From: Streptomyces himalayensis subsp. himalayensis
GTDB lineage: Bacteria > Actinomycetota > Actinomycetes > Streptomycetales > Streptomycetaceae
DNA: 64,000 nucleotides
Direction: 5' to 3'
Assembly (NCBI RefSeq): GCF_013778455.1
Contig: NZ_JACEHE010000001.1
Coordinates: forward strand, 620,001 to 684,000
Shown here piece after piece: positions 25,639-35,995 of the stretch (position 1 is its first letter; every line of letters starts with the position of its first letter). The notes under the pieces are model-generated. The model ran no database searches. It was given only the letters and a program-made list of their open reading frames with translations, and was not told where the DNA came from. Position numbers and translations under genes: made by a program.

Positions 25639-26301
25639 TCAGGCGCACATGCGGTGTGCCACATAGGCCAGGGTCCCCAGCAGCAGGCGCGCCTGCGGCG
25701 GACCGGTGGGCGCGTCGAGGGCGGGGGAGCGCAGCCAGCGGACCGGGCCGAGGCCGCCGCGGTCGGAGGGCGGGGCCGTGATGTGGTCACCGGGGCCCAG
25801 TCCGTGCAGATCGAGCGTGGCGTCGTCCCAGCCCATCCGGTAGAGAAGCGCCGGGAGCTCCGCTGCGGCACCCGGGGCGACGAAGAAGTGCGCCCGGCCG
25901 TCCGGCGTCGCCGTCACCGGCCCCACCGGAAGGCCCATGCGCTCCAGCCGTACGAGCGCGCACCGGCCCGCGGCCTCGCTCACCTCGATCACGTCGAAGG
26001 CGCGCCCCACCGGGAGCATGATCGCGGCGCCGGGGAACTCGCCCCAGGCCTTCGTGACCGCGTCGAGTGTGGCGTTCGCCGGGACCGCGGGCGCGAAGTC
26101 CAGGGGGTGGGCACCGGGAGCCGGGCAGTCGGCCCTGCCGCATGAGCAGGCACCGTCGACGGCTCGCGCCCCCGGGACGACGTCCCATCCCCAGAGGCCG
26201 GTGAACTCCGCCACCGCAGTGCACTCGGACGCCCGGCCGCGACGCCGTGAGCCGGGCCGGATCTCGCGCATCCCCCGGCTGCTGCCGATTGTGAAGCCCA
26301 T
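25639..26301 (-). CDS. Bifunctional DNA primase/polymerase (prim-pol) N-terminal-like protein
   Basis: A 220-residue stand-alone protein resembling the prim-pol (AEP) domain found in phage and plasmid primases. Visible are AEFTGLWGWDVVPGARAV, the Cys-rich CSCGRADCPAPGAHP and FDVIEVSEAAGRCALVRLERMG. The catalytic acidic pair expected for an active primase is not clear (VIEVSE is at the place of a DxD-like motif), so it may be a degenerate, regulatory version. Its activity is unknown. ATG 26301 follows GGAGGGGG. It lies divergent from nsdA, an arrangement I recall from other Streptomyces. Confidence 0.75.
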   Translation of the reverse strand: MGFTIGSSRGMREIRPGSRRRGRASECTAVAEFTGLWGWDVVPGARAVDGACSCGRADCPAPGAHPLDFAPAVPANATLDAVTKAWGEFPGAAIMLPVGRAFDVIEVSEAAGRCALVRLERMGLPVGPVTATPDGRAHFFVAPGAAAELPALLYRMGWDDATLDLHGLGPGDHITAPPSDRGGLGPVRWLRSPALDAPTGPPQARLLLGTLAYVAHRMCA

Positions 26302-26745
26302 GCCCCCTCCAACGGGTCCGGTCGGCCGGTGGTTACGAAACAGTCGTCCGTCGTCACTCTCTGTTCTCGCCCTGCCGCGACTCACCGGTCGTGACGGCGT
26401 CCGGCTGCACGGCGGGTGGTGCGCCTGGTCTTGTGCGCCCCGGCATACATCGCTCCGCCGCTTCCGCTCGCCAGTGTCAAGTCAACCGTCTGTCACCGCC
26501 CCGGAGTTCATTCGAAGGGGTGGCGAATGGTGGCGATTCCTGGAACGGCCTCGCCGCAGGGGTGATCGTAGGATTACTTTGAGTGCACGAGTCCTGGAGA
26601 TGTGTGCGCTCGTGGGTATGCCAAAGGCAAGTCGGTTCCCGTACGGAGGGTGACAACCGCCGGACGTAGGACCGCAAGACGCGGCATCCTGGGGGCTTGC
26701 GGCATTCCCGCGGAGACAAGTGGCTTGAAGGATGGGGGCGTTCCA
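26302..26745. promoter_or_regulatory. 444-bp divergent intergenic region between the prim-pol gene and nsdA
   Basis: It holds the promoters of both genes, but no clear -35/-10 pair was found. A 10-bp tandem repeat GGTGGCGAAT / GGTGGCGATT lies at about 26519-26538. An in-frame extension of nsdA to 26602 exists but does not look coding. No other gene is seen. Confidence 0.4.
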
Positions 26746-28236
26746 GTGGGTGGCAACGGTGGAACCGGTGCGAACGCTGAGAAGCGCCCCAACGAGCTGC
26801 TCAGCTCATGGTTCGTGCGCAGTGGCTGGTCCAAGGGCGAGCTGGCGCGCCAAGTGAACCGCCGGGCCCGCCAGTTGGGCGCCAACCACATCTCCACCGA
26901 CACCTCGCGGGTGCGTCGCTGGCTGGACGGCGAGAATCCGCGCGAGCCGATCCCGCGCATCCTCTCCGAGCTCTTCTCCGAGCGCTTCGGCTGTGTCGTC
27001 GCCGTCGAGGACCTGGGCCTGCGCACCGCGCACCAGTCGCCCTCCGTGTCCGGCGTGGACCTTCCCTGGACGGGCCCGGGGACCGTGGCGTTGATCAGCG
27101 AGTTCTCGCGCAGCGACCTGATGCTGGCGCGGCGCGGCTTCCTCGGGACCTCGCTGGCCCTCTCCGCGGGCCCCGCCCTCATCGAGCCGCTGCAGCGCTG
27201 GCTGGTGCCCACGCCCGGCATGCAGCAAGGCGAGCCCGAAGCGCTGTCGCCGTCGACTGCGCGACGCGGCAACCGGCTCTCCGGACCGGAGCTCGACCTC
27301 CTGGAGTCCACCACGGTGATGTTCCGCCAGTGGGACGCCCAGTGCGGCGGCGGTCTGCGCCGCAAGGCGGTCGTCGGCCAGCTGCACGAGGTGACGGATC
27401 TGCTCCAGGAGCCCCAGCCTGCCGCGACGAACAAGCGGCTGTTCAAGGTCGCCGCCGAGCTCGCCGAGCTGGCCGGCTGGATGAGCTACGACGTGGGCCT
27501 GCAGCCGACCGCGCAGAAGTACTTCGTCCTCGCTCTGCACGCCGCCAAGGAAGCGGGCGACAAGCCCTTCGGGTCGTTCGTCCTCTCCAGCATGAGCCGC
27601 CAGATGATCCATCTCGGCAGGCCGGAAGACGCCCTGGAGCTCATCCATCTCGCGCAGTACGGAAGTCGTGACTGTGCGTCACCGCGCACCCAGGCGATGC
27701 TGTATGCGATGGAGGCGCGCGCCTACGCGAACATGGGCCAACCGGGCAAGTGCAAGCGCGCCGTCCGGATGGCCGAGGACACCTTCGCCGACGCCGAGGA
27801 GTTCGACGAGCCGGAGCCCGACTGGATCCGCTTCTTCTCCGAGGCCGAGCTCAACGGCGAGAACGCCCATTCGTACCGGGACCTCGCCTATGTGGCAGGC
27901 CGCAGCCCCGCCTACGCCTCGCTCGCCGAACCCGTCATGGCCAAGGCCGTGGAGCTGTTCGGCGAGGACGCCGAGCACCAGCGGTCGTACGCACTGAACC
28001 TCGTCGGCATGGCCACGGTGCACCTGTTGCGCAGGGAGCCCGAGCAGAGCGCTGTCCTGGCCGAGAAGGCCATGACCATCGCCAAGAAGGTCCGCTCGGA
28101 GCGGGTGAACACCCGCATCCGGAAGACCGTGGACACGGCAGTGCGCGACTTCGGGGACGTCGCCGAAGTCGTCCACCTGACGGAGCAGCTCGCCGTCCAT
28201 CTGCCCGAGACGCCCGAGACAGCGGAGGCCGTCTAG
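26746..28236 (+). CDS. nsdA: NsdA, negative regulator of differentiation and antibiotic production
   Basis: A 496-residue soluble protein matching NsdA, whose loss in S. coelicolor increases sporulation and antibiotic output. The N-terminal ~110 residues (RPNELLSSWFVRSGWSKGEL to FGCVVAVEDLGLR) look like a helix-turn-helix-type DNA- or partner-binding domain. The rest is helical with TPR-like units (FKVAAELAELAGWMSYDVGL, YFVLALHAAKEAGD, ALELIHLAQYG). GTG 26746 is chosen because the sequence VGGNGGTGANAEKRPNELL matches the family start. A long hairpin follows, and the nitrogen operon lies downstream. The biochemical mechanism is unknown. Confidence 0.9.
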   Translation: MGGNGGTGANAEKRPNELLSSWFVRSGWSKGELARQVNRRARQLGANHISTDTSRVRRWLDGENPREPIPRILSELFSERFGCVVAVEDLGLRTAHQSPSVSGVDLPWTGPGTVALISEFSRSDLMLARRGFLGTSLALSAGPALIEPLQRWLVPTPGMQQGEPEALSPSTARRGNRLSGPELDLLESTTVMFRQWDAQCGGGLRRKAVVGQLHEVTDLLQEPQPAATNKRLFKVAAELAELAGWMSYDVGLQPTAQKYFVLALHAAKEAGDKPFGSFVLSSMSRQMIHLGRPEDALELIHLAQYGSRDCASPRTQAMLYAMEARAYANMGQPGKCKRAVRMAEDTFADAEEFDEPEPDWIRFFSEAELNGENAHSYRDLAYVAGRSPAYASLAEPVMAKAVELFGEDAEHQRSYALNLVGMATVHLLRREPEQSAVLAEKAMTIAKKVRSERVNTRIRKTVDTAVRDFGDVAEVVHLTEQLAVHLPETPETAEAV

Positions 28237-28252
28237 AGGTCGCCCAGAAGAC

Positions 28253-28341
28253 CCCGGCCGCGGCCGGCCGTCCCGAACTGCCCGACTCGGCACCCCCACG
28301 CCAGGTCCCCGGGACAGCCACGCCGCGGCCGGGCTGTTCTT
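28253..28341 (+). terminator. Long-looped hairpin after nsdA
   Basis: CCCGGCCGCGGC (28253-28264) pairs with GCCGCGGCCGGG (28322-28333), followed by CTGTTCTTT. The 57-nt loop is long, so termination is probable rather than certain. Confidence 0.45.
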
Positions 28342-28392
28342 TGCGCCTGAACCGCCACGCCGCGATCGGCTCACCCGCGCCGAGAGCTGTGC

Positions 28393-28424
28393 CTCCCCAG
28401 ACTCCGTCCGGGGGTACTCCCACT
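28393..28424. repeat. Streptomyces-type intergenic repeat with CCCCAGACTCCGTCCGGGGG hairpin
   Basis: The imperfect hairpin CCCCAGACTCCGTCCGGGGG followed by TACTCCCA resembles a very common dispersed intergenic repeat of Streptomyces (recalled, not searched). It lies in the 473-bp gap between nsdA and amtB. Confidence 0.5.
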
Positions 28425-28558
28425 CGCGGACATGGCTGGGCGCCGTAGGGCTTCCTCCCTTGATGGCTGCCGCCGTGCGGGGAGTTTTTGCGGCTTCTCC
28501 GGGAAGGTTGCGCCACGATAACGATCGGGCGGCCCCAGATCCGGCAGTTCATGTATCC

Positions 28559-28616
28559 GTAACACCCACGCCCTCTTCGTCACTGCTGCGAAACATCGAG
28601 GGGCTTCCGTCGAAAC
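28559..28616 (+). promoter_or_regulatory. GlnR-box array upstream of amtB
   Basis: GTCAC (28579), GAAAC (28590), GGGCT (28601) and GAAAC (28612) are spaced exactly 11 bp apart (5-mers with 6-bp gaps), matching the known actinobacterial GlnR motif gTnAc-n6-GaAAc repeated twice. A further GTAAC lies at 28559-28563. It sits about 95-150 bp before the amtB start, so GlnR activation under nitrogen limitation is expected. Confidence 0.8.
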
Positions 28617-28660
28617 GGCGCTGCGAAAACCTCTGGCGCATAACCGGCCCACCCCTCTAA

Positions 28661-30391
<1,731 letters not shown>

Positions 30392-30415
30392 CCGACGAAG
30401 AACAGGAGTCGCTGG

Positions 30416-32902
30416 GTGACGAGTGTGGACGTGAAGACGGAAGCGGAAGACTCGGGACCCAGCGGCTATGCGGCGGCCCGGCTGCGGCTCCTCCAGGAGG
30501 AGTCGCAGTCCGGGCCGCCGCGCCGTACCGCCCTGGCCGACCTCACCGACGATTGGCTGGGTGGCCTGTTCACGGCGGCCGCGGCGGACGTGAAGGGCGC
30601 CTCCCTCATCGCGGTCGGCGGCTACGGGCGCGGCGAACTCTCCCCGCGCAGTGACCTGGACCTGCTGCTCCTGCACGACGGCAACGCCGACTCGGGTGCG
30701 GTGGCCTCCCTCGCAGACCGCATCTGGTACCCCGTGTGGGACCTGGGCCTCGCCCTCGACCACTCGGTCCGTACGCCCAGCGAGGCACGCAAGACCGCAG
30801 GTGAGGACCTCAAGGTCCAGCTCGGACTGCTCGACGCGCGCCACATCGCGGGCGACCTGGGCCTCACCGCGGGCCTGCGCACCGCCGTCCTCGCCGACTG
30901 GCGCAACCAGGCACCCAAGCGCCTCCCCGAACTCCAGGAGCTGTGCGCCGAACGCGCAGAGCGCCAGGGCGAGCTCCAGTACCTCCTCGAACCGGACCTC
31001 AAGGAGGCCCGAGGCGGACTGCGCGACGCCACCGCCCTGCGCGCCGTCGCCGCCTCCTGGCTCGCCGACGCCCCGCGCGAAGGGCTCTCCGACGCCCGCC
31101 GCCGCCTCCTGGACGTACGCGACGCCCTGCACCTGACCACCGGACGCGCCACCGACCGCCTCTCTCTCCAGGAGCAGGACCAGGTCGCCGCCGAACTCGG
31201 CCTGCTGGACGCCGACACATTGCTCCGTCAGGTGTACGAGTCGGCACGCACCGTTTCGTATGCAAGTGACGTCACATGGCGCGAGGTGGGACGTGTGCTG
31301 CGCTCGCGCGGCGCCCGGCCCCGGCTGCGGGCCATGCTCGGCGGCGGCAGCAAGCCGACGCCCGAGAGGTCTCCGCTCGCCGACGGTGTCGTCGAGCAGG
31401 ACGGCGAGGTCGTGCTCGCCCGTACCGCGCGCCCCGAACGCGACCCCGTGCTCCCCTTGCGCGCCGCCGCGGCGGCCGCACAGGCGGGGCTCCCGATGTC
31501 CCTGCACGCGGTACGACGGCTGGCGGCCGCCGCCCGGCCGCTGTCCACGCCCTGGCCCGCCGAGGCGCGCGAGCAGCTCGTGACCCTGCTCGGCGCCGGA
31601 CGGCCCACCGTCGAGGTGTGGGAGGCCCTGGAGGCCGAAGGCCTGATCACACGGCTGCTGCCCGACTGGGAGCGGGTGCGCTGCCGCCCGCAGCGCAACC
31701 CTGTGCACACCTGGACCGTCGACCGGCACCTGGTCGAGACGGCCGTGCGCGCCTCCGCGCTGACCCGCCGCGTCGGGCGCCCCGACCTCCTGCTGGTCGC
31801 CGCGCTGCTGCACGACATCGGCAAGGGCTGGCCCGGCGACCACTCGGTGGCCGGCGAGATCATCGCCCGCGACGTGGCCGCGCGTATCGGCTTCGACCGC
31901 GCGGACGTCGCCGTACTCGCCACGCTGGTACGCCACCACCTGCTGCTGATCGAGACCGCGACCCGGCGTGACCTGGAGGACCCGGCGACCGTTCGGTCCG
32001 TCGCCGAGGCGGTCGGCTCGGGGACCACACTCGAACTGCTGCACGCGCTCACCGAGGCCGACGCGCTGGCCACCGGGCCCGCAGCCTGGTCATCATGGCG
32101 CGGCTCGCTGGTGGCCGACCTCGTCAAGCGCGTCGCGGCCGTGCTCGCCGGTGCCGCGCCCGAGGAGCCGGAGCCGGAGGCGCCCACGGCGGAGCAGGAA
32201 CGACTCGCCATCGAGGCGTTCCGCACCGGCGGCCCCGTACTGGCCCTGCGCGCCCAGACCGAGCCGCAGCTCGAGACCTCCGACGCCCCCGACGCGGAGA
32301 AGCCCTCAGCCGATCCGGAGCCGCTGGGCGTGGAACTGCTCATCGCGGTTCCCGACCAATCCGGAGTGCTGCCCGCCGTGGCGGGTGTGCTGGCGATGCA
32401 CCGGCTGACGGTGCGCACCGCCGAACTGCGGGCCCTGCCTCTGCCCGACGGGGTGAACGACGAGTCGTACGACTCGGTGCTGCTGCTCGACTGGCGCGTG
32501 GCCGCCGAGTACGGCTCGCTGCCGCAGGCCGCCCGCCTGCGAGCCGACCTGGTGCGCGCGCTCGACGGGTCCCTCGACATCCCGGCCCGCCTCGCCGAAC
32601 GTGATGCCGCCTATCCGCGGCGGCGCGGCACGGTGGCGCCTCCGCCCCGGGTCACGGTCGCCCCGGCGGCGTCGCGGCTCGCGACCGTCATCGAGGTGCG
32701 GGCCCAGGACGCGCCCGGGCTGCTGCACCGCATCGGGCGCGCTCTGGAGGAAGCCGGCGTGCGGGTGCGCAGCGCGCATGTCAGCACGCTCGGCGCCAAC
32801 GCCGTGGACGCCTTCTATGTCACCGGGCCCGAGGGGGCACCGCTGCCGGGGGAGGAGGCCGCTTCGGTGGCCAGGGCTCTGGAGGAGATGCTGCGGGGGT
32901 GA
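30416..32902 (+). CDS. glnD: [Protein-PII] nucleotidyltransferase GlnD
   Basis: An 828-residue bifunctional enzyme that adds and removes a nucleotidyl group (AMP in Streptomyces) on PII according to glutamine status. The order is: nucleotidyltransferase domain with GGYGRGELSPRSDLDLLLLH (about residues 64-83); helical domain; HD phosphohydrolase domain with LLHDIGKGWPGDH (about 463); and two ACT domains at the C-terminus (ELLIAVPDQSGVLPAVAGVL and VIEVRAQDAPGLLHRIGRAL) that bind glutamine. GTG 30416 follows AGGAG. It is the third gene of the amtB-glnK-glnD operon, 24 bp after glnK. Confidence 0.95.
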   Translation: MTSVDVKTEAEDSGPSGYAAARLRLLQEESQSGPPRRTALADLTDDWLGGLFTAAAADVKGASLIAVGGYGRGELSPRSDLDLLLLHDGNADSGAVASLADRIWYPVWDLGLALDHSVRTPSEARKTAGEDLKVQLGLLDARHIAGDLGLTAGLRTAVLADWRNQAPKRLPELQELCAERAERQGELQYLLEPDLKEARGGLRDATALRAVAASWLADAPREGLSDARRRLLDVRDALHLTTGRATDRLSLQEQDQVAAELGLLDADTLLRQVYESARTVSYASDVTWREVGRVLRSRGARPRLRAMLGGGSKPTPERSPLADGVVEQDGEVVLARTARPERDPVLPLRAAAAAAQAGLPMSLHAVRRLAAAARPLSTPWPAEAREQLVTLLGAGRPTVEVWEALEAEGLITRLLPDWERVRCRPQRNPVHTWTVDRHLVETAVRASALTRRVGRPDLLLVAALLHDIGKGWPGDHSVAGEIIARDVAARIGFDRADVAVLATLVRHHLLLIETATRRDLEDPATVRSVAEAVGSGTTLELLHALTEADALATGPAAWSSWRGSLVADLVKRVAAVLAGAAPEEPEPEAPTAEQERLAIEAFRTGGPVLALRAQTEPQLETSDAPDAEKPSADPEPLGVELLIAVPDQSGVLPAVAGVLAMHRLTVRTAELRALPLPDGVNDESYDSVLLLDWRVAAEYGSLPQAARLRADLVRALDGSLDIPARLAERDAAYPRRRGTVAPPPRVTVAPAASRLATVIEVRAQDAPGLLHRIGRALEEAGVRVRSAHVSTLGANAVDAFYVTGPEGAPLPGEEAASVARALEEMLRG

Positions 32903-32912
32903 GGACGTGCCC

Positions 32913-32961
32913 GGTGCCGGGCGTGCCTCGGTGCCGGGCGTGCCTCGGTGCCGGGCATGAC
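32913..32961. repeat. Tandem 17-bp repeat after glnD
   Basis: GGTGCCGGGCGTGCCTC is present at 32913-32929 and 32930-32946, with a third partial copy to about 32960. It begins 11 bp after the glnD stop in the 330-bp gap before ffh. Confidence 0.85.
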
Positions 32962-32973
32962 TGCGACAGAGAC

Positions 32974-33034
32974 GTGCCCAGTGACGGCACCGTATGTGCC
33001 CAGTGACGGCACCGTATGTGCCTAGTGACAGGGT
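32974..33034. repeat. Tandem 22-bp repeat between glnD and ffh
   Basis: Two identical 22-bp units (32974-32995 and 32996-33017; core GTGCCCAGTGACGGCACC) are followed by a diverged partial third. The core contains the imperfect palindrome GTGCC...GGCAC. The rest of the gap (33035-33232) has no gene and should hold the ffh promoter. Confidence 0.85.
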
Positions 33035-33232
33035 GTGTCTCAGTGGCAAGGAAGCGCCGCAGGGACAGGCGCGTTCCGACGTGACTGATGTATCCAGGTG
33101 GCAGGGCCGTCTCGCCCGGCCATCCGGGCATCTCACTGCATATTGACGACAGGCGAGGGTGACCAGCTTGCCGGGGCGGATACCCTGGAGGGCGACCTGC
33201 TCCCGCACCCGACCCGAGGATCCGCGACCGCC

Positions 33233-34789
33233 GTGTTCGATACTCTTTCCGATCGCCTCGCAGCGACTTTCAAGAACCTCCGCGGCAAGGGGCGCCTCAG
33301 TGAGGCGGATATCGATGCCACGGCGCGCGAAATCCGTATCGCGCTGCTCGAGGCGGACGTGGCCCTGCCCGTCGTTCGGTCCTTCATCAAGCAGGTCAAG
33401 GAGCGTGCCGCCGGCGCCGAGGTCTCCCAGGCCCTGAACCCCGCCCAGCAGGTCATCAAGATCGTCAACGAGGAGCTGATCGGCATCCTCGGCGGCGAGA
33501 CCCGCCGTCTGCGGTTCGCCAAGCAGCCGCCGACCGTGATCATGCTCGCGGGTCTGCAGGGTGCCGGTAAGACGACGCTCGCCGGAAAGCTCGGCAGCTG
33601 GCTGAAGGGGCAGGGTCACACGCCGCTGCTCGTGGCCTGCGACCTGCAGCGCCCGAACGCCGTCAACCAGCTCGCGGTCGTCGCCGAGCGCGCCGGTGTC
33701 GGCATCTTCGCCCCGCAGCCGGGCAACGGCGTCGGCGACCCGGTCCAGGTCGCGAAGGACTCCATCGAGCACGCGCGCACCAAGCAGTACGACGTGGTTG
33801 TCGTCGACACCGCCGGCCGCCTCGGTATCGACCAGGAGATGATGCAGCAGGCCGCGGACATCCGTGACGCGGTCTCGCCGGACGAGGTCCTGTTCGTCGT
33901 CGACGCGATGATCGGTCAGGACGCGGTCAACACCGCGGAGGCCTTCCGGGACGGCGTCGGCTTCGACGGCGTGGTGCTCTCCAAGCTCGACGGTGACGCC
34001 CGCGGTGGTGCGGCCCTGTCGATCGCGCACGTCACCGGCCGCCAGATCATGTTCGCCTCCAACGGCGAGAAGCTGGACGACTTCGACGCGTTCCACCCGG
34101 ACCGGATGGCGTCCCGCATCCTCGGCATGGGCGACATGCTCACGCTGATCGAGAAGGCCGAGCAGACCTTCTCGCAGCAAGAGGCCGAGAAGATGGCCTC
34201 CAAGCTGGCGTCCGCCAAGGGCAAGGACTTCACGCTCGACGACTTCCTGGCGCAGATGGAGCAGGTCAGGAAGATGGGCAGCATCAGCAAGCTGCTCGGG
34301 ATGCTCCCCGGCATGGGGCAGATCAAGGACCAGATCAACAACCTCGACGAGCGGGACGTGGACCGCACTGCCGCGATCATCAAGTCGATGACGCCGGTCG
34401 AGCGGCAGGACCCGACGATCATCAACGGCTCTCGGCGCGCCCGTATCGCCAAGGGTTCCGGTGTCGACGTCAGCGCGGTCAAGAATCTCGTCGAAAGGTT
34501 CTTCGAGGCCCGCAAGATGATGTCGCGGATGGCCCAGGGCGGTGGCATGCCGGGTATGCCCGGGATGCCGGGCATGGGCGGTGGCCCGGGTCGCCAGAAG
34601 AAGAAGCAGAAGCAGGCCAAGGGCAAGCAGCGCTCCGGCAACCCGATGAAGCGCAAGCAGCAGGAGCTGGACGCGGCCGCGCGGCGCGAGCAGGCGGCGA
34701 CTCAGGGCAACGCCTTCGGCCTGCCCGGCGGTCAGCAGGGTGCCCAGGACTTCGAGCTGCCGGACGAGTTCAAGAAGTTCATGGGCTGA
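33233..34789 (+). CDS. ffh: Signal recognition particle protein Ffh
   Basis: The SRP54 GTPase that binds signal sequences and 4.5S RNA and delivers ribosomes to FtsY. It has 518 residues. The N domain starts FDTLSDRLAATFKNLRGKG. The G domain has GLQGAGKTTLAGKLG, DTAGRLGIDQ and SKLDGDARGG. The M domain is Met-rich and ends with MMSRMAQGGGMPGMPGMPGM plus a Lys-rich stretch and a C-terminal LPDEFKKFM. GTG 33233 is chosen by family start; GAGGA lies about 12 nt upstream. An in-frame extension upstream to 33098 does not look coding. A perfect terminator follows. Confidence 0.97.
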   Translation: MFDTLSDRLAATFKNLRGKGRLSEADIDATAREIRIALLEADVALPVVRSFIKQVKERAAGAEVSQALNPAQQVIKIVNEELIGILGGETRRLRFAKQPPTVIMLAGLQGAGKTTLAGKLGSWLKGQGHTPLLVACDLQRPNAVNQLAVVAERAGVGIFAPQPGNGVGDPVQVAKDSIEHARTKQYDVVVVDTAGRLGIDQEMMQQAADIRDAVSPDEVLFVVDAMIGQDAVNTAEAFRDGVGFDGVVLSKLDGDARGGAALSIAHVTGRQIMFASNGEKLDDFDAFHPDRMASRILGMGDMLTLIEKAEQTFSQQEAEKMASKLASAKGKDFTLDDFLAQMEQVRKMGSISKLLGMLPGMGQIKDQINNLDERDVDRTAAIIKSMTPVERQDPTIINGSRRARIAKGSGVDVSAVKNLVERFFEARKMMSRMAQGGGMPGMPGMPGMGGGPGRQKKKQKQAKGKQRSGNPMKRKQQELDAAARREQAATQGNAFGLPGGQQGAQDFELPDEFKKFMG

Positions 34790-34842
34790 GGTCCGCCTGT
34801 CGGGAACGAGACCCCGGAGTCCCACCCGGGAGCCCGAACCTC

Positions 34843-34876
34843 GTAAGGGGCGTCCGCAATGACGGACGCCCCTTAC
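34843..34876 (+). terminator. Terminator after ffh
   Basis: A perfect 14-bp stem, GTAAGGGGCGTCCG / CGGACGCCCCTTAC with a 6-nt loop, lies between the convergent ffh and methyltransferase genes. Confidence 0.85.
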
Positions 34877-34925
34877 ACGTTGGCGTTGCGCGTTGGCGCG
34901 GGAACCGTCCGCGCGCTGTCGCCTT

Positions 34926-35786
34926 CTAGGCCGTACGCGCGACGAGGTACCGGAAGATGTTCGGCATCCACACGGTGCCGTCCGCCCGCTGATGCGGATG
35001 CAGTGCTTCCCTCAGCTCCTTGTCGACCTGCGCCTGGTCCGTCGCAGCGGCCGCCGCGTCGAACAGCCCCGTGGACAGCAGACCGCGCACTGCGCTGTCC
35101 ATGTCCGCGTATCCGAAGGGGCAGGCCACCCGTCCGGAACCGTCGGGCCTCAGCCCCGCGCGCTGGGCGACCTCCTCCAGATCATCCCGAAGAGCGGGGC
35201 GCCAACTGCCCGTGCTGCGCAGCGGATCCGCCAGCTTGGTCGCGACGCGCAGCACGGAGGACGTGGCGCAGCGCTCCGGGGGACCCCATCCCGCGAGCAC
35301 GACCCGGGTGCCGCGCTGGGCGAGCGGAGCCGCGGCCGCCAGCAGCTCGCCGAGGCCTTCGGAGTCTCCCGCCATGCAGCCGATCGGCTGGAACGCGGTG
35401 ACGAGGTTGTATGCGGACCCGGCCGGGACGGCCGCGTCCGCGGGACCTCCGTCGATCAGCCGGGCGTCGACACACGCGCGCGTGCCCGGCGCAGCATCGG
35501 ACAGCAGCCGCTCCCTGGCGAGGACCAGTCGCTCGGGAGACGAGGGATCGACACCGGTGACGGATGCTCCCCGCCGCGCGGCCATCAGAAGGGCGAGTCC
35601 CGACCCGCAGCCGAGGCCGAGCAGGCGGGTCCCCGAGCCGATCTCGAGTCGCTCGTACACCGCTTCGTAGAGCGGAACCAGCATCCGCTCCTGGATCTCC
35701 GCCCAGTCACGCGCGCGTGCACACAGGTCCACATGGGGCATCGATTCCGAGTGGGGCTGATTTCGCCGCACGAGCGTAGGTGTCAT
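34926..35786 (-). CDS. SAM-dependent methyltransferase (class I)
   Basis: A 286-residue cytoplasmic methyltransferase of unknown substrate. The Rossmann motif I is LLGLGCGSGLALLMAARRGA (about residues 56-75), followed by acidic motif II in VTGVDPSS. The N-terminal half resembles small-molecule or quinone methyltransferases (YEAVYERLEIGSGTRLLGLG). ATG 35786 is chosen over an adjacent TTG. The gene contains two exact copies of CACGCGCGCGTG (35473-35484 and 35708-35719). It diverges from proS with about 210 bp between starts, so the two could be co-regulated, but nothing shows a functional link. Confidence 0.8.
   Translation of the reverse strand: MTPTLVRRNQPHSESMPHVDLCARARDWAEIQERMLVPLYEAVYERLEIGSGTRLLGLGCGSGLALLMAARRGASVTGVDPSSPERLVLARERLLSDAAPGTRACVDARLIDGGPADAAVPAGSAYNLVTAFQPIGCMAGDSEGLGELLAAAAPLAQRGTRVVLAGWGPPERCATSSVLRVATKLADPLRSTGSWRPALRDDLEEVAQRAGLRPDGSGRVACPFGYADMDSAVRGLLSTGLFDAAAAATDQAQVDKELREALHPHQRADGTVWMPNIFRYLVARTA
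35473..35719. repeat. Two CACGCGCGCGTG palindromes in the methyltransferase gene
   Basis: Exact copies lie at 35473-35484 and 35708-35719. In the encoded protein they fall in TRACVD and CARARD, that is, in different peptide contexts, which suggests a DNA-level rather than protein-level signal. Confidence 0.65.
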
Positions 35787-35995
35787 CAATTGGCCCCAAT
35801 CTGCCGAGAGTTACTGCCGTGACGTGCCCCTGCGCCCCCCCCGTGCAGTGCACCCGCATCCCCCCGTATGCCAGAGAACTCCGCTTCCGCCGCGGCGTCC
35901 AGGGGTTACGGGCCAATGCTTGCGTGCCACCGTCGTGCGCCCCCGTGCGCCGTCGGATTGCTGCTCGTGAGTGTCCGAGTCGTACCATTCGCGCC

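Noticed and set aside
26602..26745. N-terminal extension of nsdA
   Set aside because: Arg/Thr-rich translation unlike the family; the GTG at 26746 gives the expected start.
33098..33232. N-terminal extension of ffh
   Set aside because: Ffh homologues begin at FDTLSDRL; the extension runs through the gap and lacks domain-like sequence.
32306..34825. 839-residue minus-strand frame across glnD and ffh
   Set aside because: Antisense to secure genes and crossing the tandem repeats; no ribosome site or recognisable domain.
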